DNA of 64,000 nt from Pseudomonas rubra (GTDB lineage: Bacteria > Pseudomonadota > Gammaproteobacteria > Pseudomonadales > Pseudomonadaceae): the NCBI RefSeq assembly GCF_028656935.1, contig NZ_JAMDGZ010000058.1, forward strand, positions 1-64,000. The letters run 5' to 3'. Position numbers and translations under genes: made by a program. A model generated the notes under the pieces. It made no database searches. It was given only the letters and a program-made list of their open reading frames with translations, and was not told where the DNA came from. Positions 53,507 to 61,900 of the stretch are shown here, piece by piece. Each line of letters starts with the position of its first letter. Positions within the stretch are counted from its first letter, which is position 1.

Positions 53507-53685
53507 TTGGAAAGTAGGGTTTGAGTGAACGAAGCGTGGGTCTATCGATCAGTGGTCAGCGCCCGCCCTCAGGGAGGATTTCCAGGTCCCTGGATGAATT
53601 TTCTGCGATGATTGACAGCCTACGGTTTCAGCATTCCGTCGATGTGTTGCACAATAGGCACCGATCGTTTTCCTCAGGATTTGCA

Positions 53686-54543
53686 ATGTCAAAGTCAACC
53701 GTCTGCAGTGCGCTCGGGCTGGCCCTTGTGCTGGCGGGTGTTTCCGGCTGTTCTTCGAAGAAGGCCGCCATTTACGAACACGAGAATTTCGACGACTCGG
53801 GTACTTTCTCGCGCAGCTTTGCGGTGAGTGAAGCCGGTACCTGCGAAGCCGCGCGCCGCGCCTTGCTCAGCCAGGGCTACATCATCACCAGCAGCGACGC
53901 CGGCCAGGTCAATGGCAACAAGAGCTTTCAGCAAACCGGCGATGCGCACCTGCAAATCAGCTTCAACGTGGTGTGCGCCCGTGACAGCGGCGACGAGCAG
54001 CGCTCGACCATGTTCGCCAACGCCCTGCAGGACCGCTACGCGCTGAAAAAATCCAACACCTCGGCCAGTCTCGGCGTAGGGGTACTGGGTTCGGTGTCGA
54101 TGCCGATCGGCTCCAGCGACGATTCGATGGTCAAGGTGGCTAGCGAGACTGTTACTTCGGCCAAGTTCTACGAGCGTTACTTCGCCCTGGTCGAAAGCTT
54201 CCTGCCCAAGGAAGACAAGAAAAAGGCCGAATCCAAGCCTGCGGCCAAGCCGGCAGTGGAGCTGGGTGTGCCGGAGGCTGCGCCAGCAGCGGCCCTGGCG
54301 CCGACCCCCGCCCAGGAGGCCCCTGCGGCTGCGGTACCAGTCAGCGAGCCTGCTTCGGCCCCGGCTGGCGAGGTACCTGCCGCGCCCGTGGTGGATGACA
54401 GCAGCGGCTCGCAGCCAGTGCCGCCACCGGCAGAGGCTGCGCCGATCAGCGTCCAGGACAGCACCACGCCAGCAGCCGTCGAGCCGACGCCAAGCGCTAC
54501 CCCGGCAGCACCAGCCGACAGCACTGTGCAGGCGCCGCTGTAA
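53686..54543 (+). CDS. DUF2242-like lipoprotein
   Basis: A 285-aa lipoprotein. The signal peptide ends in the lipobox VSGC (Cys about 22) followed by Ser-Ser. A folded domain (about 30-185; YEHENFDDSGTFSRSF, LSQGYIITSSDAGQVNGNKSFQ) is followed by a Pro/Ala-rich tail to the end. I believe it belongs to the DUF2242 family; function unknown. ATG 53686 lies behind AGGA; the upstream open frame is not supported. Confidence 0.85.
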   Translation: MSKSTVCSALGLALVLAGVSGCSSKKAAIYEHENFDDSGTFSRSFAVSEAGTCEAARRALLSQGYIITSSDAGQVNGNKSFQQTGDAHLQISFNVVCARDSGDEQRSTMFANALQDRYALKKSNTSASLGVGVLGSVSMPIGSSDDSMVKVASETVTSAKFYERYFALVESFLPKEDKKKAESKPAAKPAVELGVPEAAPAAALAPTPAQEAPAAAVPVSEPASAPAGEVPAAPVVDDSSGSQPVPPPAEAAPISVQDSTTPAAVEPTPSATPAAPADSTVQAPL

Positions 54544-54659
54544 ATCCTCCAGGGTCTGCTACGTTGTTTTGATAAGCGTCATTGTCATTTTTCTTTCATC
54601 ACGGCACTTTAGGCTCGTTGACGAATCAATGACATGAATGAGAAACGACGGAGCAGATG

Positions 54660-54746
54660 ATGGACGACTATCAAGAAGAACTACTCGAATACCGCGCCAG
54701 TGAGCTCGACCCGGTCGAACCCGCCGAAGACGCCACCGAGCTGTAA
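54660..54746 (+). CDS. 28-aa acidic small protein
   Basis: ATG 54660 with GGAG six bases upstream encodes 28 residues beginning MDDYQEELLEYRASELD and ending EDATEL, strongly acidic (nine Glu, five Asp or so) and without Lys. A tandem ATG at 54657 is closer to the ribosome site. The stop abuts the stop of the convergent AraC gene. The composition and clean ribosome site support a real gene; the function is unknown. Confidence 0.65.
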   Translation: MDDYQEELLEYRASELDPVEPAEDATEL

Positions 54747-55787
54747 TCAGCCGGTACGCCGCTGACTGCGGCGAAATTCACCTGGGGTGATGCCGCTCCA
54801 GCGCTTGAAGGCGCGTTGAAAGGCCTCGGCCGAGGCAAATCCGAGCAAGTAGGCTATTTCGCCAAAGGCCAGCTCCGTGTCGCGGATGTAGGTCATGGCC
54901 AGGTCACGGCGGGTGTCGTTGAGGATCGCGCGAAACTGCGTGCCTTCCTCGGCCAGCTTGCGCCGCAGGGTCCAGGTCGGCAACTGCAGGTGCCTGGCCA
55001 CTTCCTCCAGATCCGGTTCCCGCCCTCCGTTAAGCAACGGCCCCAGCAGGTGGGCAATGCGCTCGCCCAGGCTGCGGATTCGCGTGCGCTGTTCAAGCTC
55101 TGCCTCACACAGTTGCAACAGGTGCTGCCAGGTGCTCGGGCAGTGCGCCGGGTTGCGCAACGCAAGGCTCGCACGGCTGAGGCGTATCTGGTTGGTCTGC
55201 GCGGCAAATTGTACCGGGGTGTTGCTTAAGGCCTGGTACTGGGCGGCGTAGGTGGGTGCCTCAAACTCGATCTCGACTCGCTCGGCCAGCAGGGTTTGCC
55301 CGGCCAAGCTCGACAACTGGGCCAGCCAGCCGGCCAGCAGCGAATCCACCACAAAGCGGTTGTAGGCGTTGTACGGGCTGATCGAATAGAACCGCAGCCA
55401 GGCGCCGCCGCTGTCTTCATGAACGCTTGAGTGCCCCCGGTAGTTGGCGGCATACAGCGGCTCAAAGCGCAGCAGGGTGCGCGCCGCATCGCCCACCGTC
55501 GGCGCTTGCGCCGCAGTGACGCCGGCCAGGCCGGCCTGGCTCAGGCGGCTGATGCGGCCCATGTGCAGCCCCAGCGCCGGGTCGGCGGTCAGTTCGATGG
55601 CGGCATGGCCCAGGTGCATGTAGCGCGGGATCGACAGGCGTGCGCCCGCTTCGGCCAGGCGCGCCGGGTCCAGGCCATAGCGCTCGAGCAAGGGGGCTGG
55701 ATCGATTGCACGTTGTTGCAGGGTTTCACTCAGTGGCTGGATAAAGCCGACCGACAGGTCGCCCAGGCGCACGCGGGGGCGGTTCAT
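54747..55787 (-). CDS. AraC-family transcriptional regulator
   Basis: A 346-aa regulator. The N-terminal about 200 residues match the arabinose-operon-regulator-type domain of OruR-like proteins (YGLDPARLAEAGARLSIPRYMHLGHAAIELT...DPALGLHMGR). The C-terminal HTH pair is LEEVARHLQLPTWTLRRKLAEEGTQFRAIL and LAFGEIAYLLGFASAEAFQRAFKRWSGITPGEFR. It follows the nitrilase-fold gene by three bases, so the two are probably cotranscribed. Target unknown. Confidence 0.92.
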   Translation of the reverse strand: MNRPRVRLGDLSVGFIQPLSETLQQRAIDPAPLLERYGLDPARLAEAGARLSIPRYMHLGHAAIELTADPALGLHMGRISRLSQAGLAGVTAAQAPTVGDAARTLLRFEPLYAANYRGHSSVHEDSGGAWLRFYSISPYNAYNRFVVDSLLAGWLAQLSSLAGQTLLAERVEIEFEAPTYAAQYQALSNTPVQFAAQTNQIRLSRASLALRNPAHCPSTWQHLLQLCEAELEQRTRIRSLGERIAHLLGPLLNGGREPDLEEVARHLQLPTWTLRRKLAEEGTQFRAILNDTRRDLAMTYIRDTELAFGEIAYLLGFASAEAFQRAFKRWSGITPGEFRRSQRRTG

Positions 55788-55790
55788 GGC

Positions 55791-56912
55791 CTACAACCAG
55801 ACATTGAGCAGGCGTGCGCCCGGGCTGGCAGTGCCGGCGAAGTTCACCCCGTTGAGCTGAGCAAAGCCCTGGCCATCGGCGGCCTCATCCCAGAAGCGTC
55901 CGCGCAGGAACACACTCATGCTGCTGACCCTGGCGGCATTGGCATCCAGGGTCAGGCGTTGCCAGGCATCATGCTCGCTGACCTGGCCGGGTTTGAGCGC
56001 AAGCGAGGAGGCCAGCGGTTGATGGCGGTTGCCGCGCCACGGCGCGTTCCAGCTGTCGTGACCGCTGAGAAACACTGGGTTGGCGACGATCTGGGCGAAC
56101 TGGTTGACCAGTTGCTGCTGGTTGCTCGGGTACCAGCTGTCGCTGCCAACCAGCACGCCGAGGCGCCCGGCAGGGGTTTGCAGCACTTGTGGGGGCTGAT
56201 CGGTGCCGCTGCTGATAAAACGCCGTACCTCGCTGTCCGGGTGCTGCTGACGCTGTGGCTGGCCAAGCACCGAACCGTCGCTGGCAAACACCAGGCTGGC
56301 GTTGTACAGGGCGCCGGAGCCGATGCGCAGGGTGCCGCGCTCAACGTAGGGTTCAGGCAGGACAATGGAACCGGCCACCAGGGTCACGCCAAACTCCTTG
56401 GCCAGGCCACCGAACAATTGCTGGTAGTCCTCGGCCATCTGCCCGGCTTTCATCCGCAGGTGGGCATCGGCGCGCCGGTCGTCACCCTCGGCGCCGAGCA
56501 TGGCCAGGCCGTAGCGCAGCGGGTTGCTCAGTTCCAGCCATTGCAGGGCTTCGCGCTGTTGGGTGACCTGGTACAGCTCGTTTTTCTCGCCACGGGCCCA
56601 CAGCCAGGTGCCGATGTGCTCGGGCAGGATGACAATGGTCTTGGCATTGATCAGGCCCTGGGCTCGGGCGTGCTCAAGGTAGGCGGCGAGCTTGCGGTGC
56701 AAGCGTTGCAGGCTCTGGTAGTCGCCGGGATACAGCTGCGGCTCGACCCCCAGCAGGTTGCCGTGATCGGCCGGCACGCCTTCGCTCAGGGCCAGCTCGA
56801 TGCGCAGGTCCGACAGGTAGTGCCCGGCCGGGCGCTGTTCGGTCCAGAACCCGTAGCCACTCAGGGCGGCAATGACAACCAGCGCCAGGGCGCTTAACAG
56901 AAGTTTTCGCAT
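55791..56912 (-). CDS. Nitrilase-fold membrane-anchored protein, catalytic residues altered
   Basis: A 373-aa protein with an N-terminal membrane anchor (about 4-22) and a carbon-nitrogen hydrolase fold. The first catalytic Glu is visible in IVILPEHIGTW. The Lys region reads ASDGSVLGQPQRQQHP, with no obvious Lys, and the Cys position reads LGVLVGSDSWYP where active members have a Cys before xDSW/YP. It therefore looks like a non-enzymatic or diverged member. ATG 56912 is chosen because it starts the anchor; a TTG at 56945 has no ribosome site. Confidence 0.72.
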   Translation of the reverse strand: MRKLLLSALALVVIAALSGYGFWTEQRPAGHYLSDLRIELALSEGVPADHGNLLGVEPQLYPGDYQSLQRLHRKLAAYLEHARAQGLINAKTIVILPEHIGTWLWARGEKNELYQVTQQREALQWLELSNPLRYGLAMLGAEGDDRRADAHLRMKAGQMAEDYQQLFGGLAKEFGVTLVAGSIVLPEPYVERGTLRIGSGALYNASLVFASDGSVLGQPQRQQHPDSEVRRFISSGTDQPPQVLQTPAGRLGVLVGSDSWYPSNQQQLVNQFAQIVANPVFLSGHDSWNAPWRGNRHQPLASSLALKPGQVSEHDAWQRLTLDANAARVSSMSVFLRGRFWDEAADGQGFAQLNGVNFAGTASPGARLLNVWL

Positions 56913-57089
56913 GGCTGGGAATTTTACTGAGATTTGCCATAGCAATACAGCAAATCAAGGGTTTAGTGCAGCTTTTCTCCCGTTGTCTTTCACCAGGTGG
57001 CCCTGTACGAGCCGCAAGGGTGGTGATAGCGATTGAATCGCAAACAGCGGTTTTTGCGTGTGTCGAACCCGGCGCAACCCCTGGGAATA

Positions 57090-57118
57090 TTGTGGGAAGC
57101 AGAGAGTGATGCTATTTT
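57090..57118 (+). promoter_or_regulatory. Candidate promoter of the two-partner secretion operon
   Basis: TTGTGG (57090-57095), 17-base spacer and TATTTT (57113-57118), 28 bases before the tpsB start. The match is moderate. Confidence 0.35.
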
Positions 57119-57145
57119 GCCATCAATTTTTTCGATGGATCGAAC

Positions 57146-58873
57146 ATGCACCCCGTATTTCCAGGGACGCGGTTTTTGCCTGGCCTATTTGTTTTAAGCG
57201 CACTGCTGACAAGCACCGTCCACGCCGCACCATTGACTTCCCCGGGTGACCAGGACCTGATACGTGAGCGTCAGGACCGCCTGCTCGAAGAGCAGCGCCG
57301 CCGTCTTGAAGAACTCAAGGACCTGCCTGGCAAGCCTGCCGCCCCCGTCACGCCTGCAGCCCCTGCCGACAGCCGTTGCTTTGTCATCAAGCAGATCGAG
57401 CTAAAGGGTGCCGACTCTCTTTCGGTCACCGCGCGTGAGCGCCTGCTGCAGCCTTACATCGGCCAGTGCCTGGGTGTAGCCCAGCTCAATGAGCTGCTCA
57501 AGGTCATCACCGATCACTACCTCGAAAAAGGCCTGGTCACCAGTCGCGCCTACCTGCCACAACAGGACCTTTCAACCGGGCATTTGCAGGTGTTGGTGGT
57601 TGAAGGCCGCCTTGAAGGCCTGAAGGGCGCCGAGGGCAGTGGGCTGTCCAGTCGCGAGCTGGCCATGACCTTTCCAGGCAAGACGGGCGAGCTACTCAAT
57701 CTGCGTGATATCGAGCAACTGGTGGATCAACTCAACCGCTTGCCATCGAACCAGGCGCAGATGGAGTTGGCACCTGGCACGGCGGTGGGCGGCAGCCAGG
57801 TACTGGTCAAGAACACGCCGAAGAAGCCTTGGCGTGCTGGCCTGTGGCGCAGCAACGAAGGCCAGAAAAGCACCGGTGAGCAGCAGTGGGGCAGCAGCTT
57901 TGAATGGGACAGCCCCCTGGGCCTGGCAGACCAGTTGCTGCTGCGCGGAGGGCGTGACGCGGTCAGTGATCACCAGCGCATTTCCCATAACGAGATGCTC
58001 AATTACAACCTGCCGCTGGGCTGGTGGAACTTCAACTACAACTTCAACCAGAGTCGCTATCGCTCCCAGGGCGAGGTCAACGGCTTTGGTTTCAAGCAGA
58101 GCGGTGACAGCCAGAGCCACCAACTGCGCGCTGAACGGGTGGTCCACCGGGACGCCCTGAGCAAGACTTCCCTGAACGCCGGTCTTTCGCACCTGCGCAC
58201 CAACAACTACATCGAGAAGAGCCGGCTGGGTGTCAGCAGCAACCGATTGTCCGAGGTTCAGCTGGGCATCAACCATGGTCGGCGGGTCGCCAATGCCTTC
58301 GTCAACCTTGACCTGGGCGTGCAGCAGGGCATCAGCGCCCTGGGTGCTCAGGATCAGGACGAGCGCGGTGTTCGTGGAAGCCGTCAGGCAAACGCTCGCT
58401 ACCGTAAATACACCGCCACGCTCAGCTACCTGCAGCCGTTCAAGGTGTGGGGCGAGTCGTTGGTGTTCAGCAGCCTGATGACGGGTCAGCGCAGCGAAGA
58501 CATCCTGTTCAGCCCCCAGCGCATGAGCGTGGGCGGGCTGTCGTCGGTACGGGGCTACAAGGATCAGACCTTGTCCGGCGACAGTGGCGGTTACTGGCGC
58601 AATGACCTGCGCTGGAGCCGGGCGGTGACCTGGGACTTACTACGCCCGCTGGTGAGCGAGTATGGCGCCGGTCTGGGCTACGACCAGGGTGTGATCCGTA
58701 ACGATCGTTACAACGGCGAGGTCCATGGCAGGGCCTCCAGCAACTCCCTGGAACTGTTCACCCGTGGCCAGCACATGGCCGCCAGCGTGACCTTCGCCCA
58801 TTCCCTGGAGCGCCCGGCGGCCTTGAGCGAGCACGAAGCGCCGATCTACTTCCGCCTGGACTTCTACCTCTAA
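57146..58873 (+). CDS. Two-partner secretion outer-membrane transporter (TpsB)
   Basis: ShlB/FhaC/HecB-type pore (575 aa) that exports the TpsA protein encoded downstream. It has a signal peptide (about 1-27, ending VHAA), a charged helix H1 region (about 37-60), two POTRA domains (about 78-225, e.g. CFVIKQIELKGADSLS) and a 16-strand barrel with the L6 motif SVRGYKD (about 470) and a C-terminal aromatic residue (DFYL). Spacing to tpsA is 27 bases. Confidence 0.95.
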   Translation: MHPVFPGTRFLPGLFVLSALLTSTVHAAPLTSPGDQDLIRERQDRLLEEQRRRLEELKDLPGKPAAPVTPAAPADSRCFVIKQIELKGADSLSVTARERLLQPYIGQCLGVAQLNELLKVITDHYLEKGLVTSRAYLPQQDLSTGHLQVLVVEGRLEGLKGAEGSGLSSRELAMTFPGKTGELLNLRDIEQLVDQLNRLPSNQAQMELAPGTAVGGSQVLVKNTPKKPWRAGLWRSNEGQKSTGEQQWGSSFEWDSPLGLADQLLLRGGRDAVSDHQRISHNEMLNYNLPLGWWNFNYNFNQSRYRSQGEVNGFGFKQSGDSQSHQLRAERVVHRDALSKTSLNAGLSHLRTNNYIEKSRLGVSSNRLSEVQLGINHGRRVANAFVNLDLGVQQGISALGAQDQDERGVRGSRQANARYRKYTATLSYLQPFKVWGESLVFSSLMTGQRSEDILFSPQRMSVGGLSSVRGYKDQTLSGDSGGYWRNDLRWSRAVTWDLLRPLVSEYGAGLGYDQGVIRNDRYNGEVHGRASSNSLELFTRGQHMAASVTFAHSLERPAALSEHEAPIYFRLDFYL

Positions 58874-58900
58874 TTTTTTTGCTTTGCCGAGACACACGAC

Positions 58901-61900
58901 ATGGACGTTCGTCAATTTGCCTTCCTGGCCCGCCAACCCGCTGCCAGGCTCAAGGCCTGTGATCATTTCTGGGGTATGCCACGGCGTGGCCTGGCGTTTT
59001 TGCTGGCCAACGTCATGTTCTGGCAACCGCTGTGGGCCCAGGCCGAGGGTATTGTGGTCAGTGCTCCGGGTACCAGCCTGGGCCAGGCGGGCAATGGCGT
59101 GCCCGTCGTCAACATTGCCGCGCCCAACGGCAGCGGCCTGTCGCATAACCAGTTTCAGGACTACAACGTCGGCCAGCAGGGGGTCATTCTCAACAATGCG
59201 ACCAACCGTACCCAGGACACCCAACTGGGCGGCATCATTGTTGGCAACCCCAACCTCAATGGCCGTGCGGCCAACATCATTCTCAACGAGGTCAACGGTG
59301 GCAGCCCCAGCCAGCTCAAGGGTTACACCGAAGTGGCCGGGCAATCGGCCCATGTCATCGTAGCCAACCCTTACGGCATCAGCTGCGATGGGTGCGGCTT
59401 CATCAACACCCCACAGGCGACCCTCAGCACCGGCAAGGCGGTGATTCAGAACGGGCAGATCACGCACTACCAGGTGGATCAGGGCAGTGTCGCCATCGAA
59501 GGGGCAGGCCTCAATGCGAGCAACATCGACCGCTTTGAAATCATCACCCGCAGCGCCCGGATCAATGCCCGGATCAATGCCAACAAGCTGGACATCGTCA
59601 CCGGCGCAAACGATGTCGATGCCCGTACCCTCAAGGCCACCGCCCGCGCCGCCAATCCGGCGGATGCGCCGCAACTGGCCATCGACTCCAGCGCCCTTGG
59701 CGGCATGTACGCCGGGGCGATCAAACTGGTAGGCACCGAGGCCGGTGTCGGCGTGAAGCTCGACGGTAACCTGGCCGCCAGTGCAGGCGATATCCAGCTC
59801 GACGCCAATGGTCACCTGAGCCTGGCCCAGACAGTGGCTTCCGGTGCAGTTCAGATCAAGGCCGCCAGTGCACAACTGCAAGGGCCGGTGTATGCCGCCA
59901 CCACCCTGAGCGTTGAAACCCAGGGCGACCTGGACAGCCGAAAATCGCTGGCAGCCGCAGAGCGCGTCACGCTCTCCAGTGGGGGGCAGTTACGCAACCA
60001 GGACGTTATCGAAGCCGGGGTAAATGCTGATAACAGTCGCAACACCCAGGGCGATCTGAGTATCTCCGCCGGCGCGCTCGACAACCGTGGCGCCAGCCTG
60101 GTCGCCAGCCGCAACCTGGCCGTCAATACCACCCTGGCGACCAACAACCAGGGCGGCACCCTGAGCGCCAGCCAAGCCTTGAGCATCAGCGCAGGCACCC
60201 TGGACAACCAGAACCAGGGCCGCGTGTTGAGTACCGGTAGCCTGGCGCTCACTGCCAAGCAGTTGCTCAATGCCCAAGGCGGCCTGGTTACCAGTAGCGG
60301 CGGGTTTAGCGCAACCCTCGGCGAGTTGCACAACCGTGCTGGCGAGCTGTCCAGCCTTGATGCCATGGCTTTGAACGTCACTCGCCTGGATAACTCGGCA
60401 GGCTTGGTTTCGGCGGGATCGGCGCTGAGTATCAATGCCCCGGAGGCAATCAACAGCCAGGGCGGGCGTATTGCGGCGGGCCAGGACCTGAAGCTTGTCG
60501 CCGGTTCACTGGACAACAGCCAGAAAGGCGCGTTGACCAGCCAGGGGGCGTTGGGGCTTGAGGTAGCAGGTACGCTCGCCAACCACCATCAGGGGCGCAT
60601 CGAGTCCAGCGGCGCACTGGAGATCAAGGCAGATCAACTGAACAACCAGCAGGGTGGTTCTGTGGCCAGCGAACAGACACTCAAACTGAGCGCCGGCAAT
60701 GTCGTTAACCGCCAGGGTGGTTCGATCGCAAGTGCTCAGGCGCTCAATGCCTCGATCGGCAGCCTCGACCAGGAGGGCAAGGGTCGCCTCTTGAGCAACA
60801 CCGATCTGAGCCTGGACCTCAACCAGGGGCACTTGAACAACCAAGGCGCAGTGATCAAGGCCACGGGGCAATTGACGCTGAAAAACCTCAGCAGTGTCGA
60901 TAACCGCGGTGGTGAGCTATCGAGCTCCGAGTCTTTCGCGGTGCTCGCCACCTCGCTCAACAACGATGCGGGCCGCGTGCTCAGTGATCGGAATCTGTCT
61001 CTGCAAATTGCCCAGCAGTTGAGTAACGGGGCCGGCCTGATCACCGCCAACAGCTTGCAACTGGATGTTGCCAGCCTTGTCAATGGTCAGCAGGGCAAGG
61101 TTCACAGCCGCAGTACGCTCACTAGCAAGGTGACAGGCGTGCTGGACAATCGGGCTGGCACGGTTACCGCCGATGGCGCAGCCCAGCTCAGCGTCGGCAC
61201 CCTGATCAACAGCGCCGGCAAGCTCACCAGTCAAGGTGCGCTGCAGATTCAGGCAGGCCAGCTGAACAATCAGCTCAATGGCCAAGTCAGTAGCGAAGAC
61301 ACCCTGCAATTGTCCTCAGGCCTGCTGGACAACAGCAGCGGTGGACGCATCTTCAGTCGCAAAGACCTGACTGCGACTGTCACCGGCCTCGATCAGCAGG
61401 GTGATGGTCACCTCTACAGCGCAGCGAATCTGAGCCTTGATCTCAACCGCGGCCACCTGAACAACCACGGTGGCTTGATCAATGCGCCAGGCAAGCTGTT
61501 GCTGAAAAACCTAAACAGTGTCGATAACCAGAACGGTGAAATTTCCAGCGTCCAGGCGTTTGAGGTCAACGCCGACACCCTGGACAACCGCAACGGCAAG
61601 CTCCTGAGTGAACAGGCTTTGAGCCTGAGCGTCCTCCGTGCGCTGAACAATACCAAGGGCTTGATCAAGGCATCGTCACTCCAGGTGCATGCTGGCCGTG
61701 TCGACAATGGCGGCGGTGAGCTGCATGCCCGGGAAGCTCTGAACCTTCACGCCGACGGTGTGCTGGACAACCGCATTGGCAAAATCCTTGGGCGAGATAT
61801 GCAGCTCAACGTGGCGTCGCTGGATAACGCCCAGGGCCTGATCCAGGCTGACCAGGGTCTCAAACTCAGCAGCAGTGGCGCCGTCAGCAATCGCAACGGC

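Noticed and set aside
53416..53540. Sigma28 promoter for the chemoreceptor
   Set aside because: A TCAAA-like -35 can be found on the minus strand, but no GCCGATAA-like -10 lies at the right spacing.
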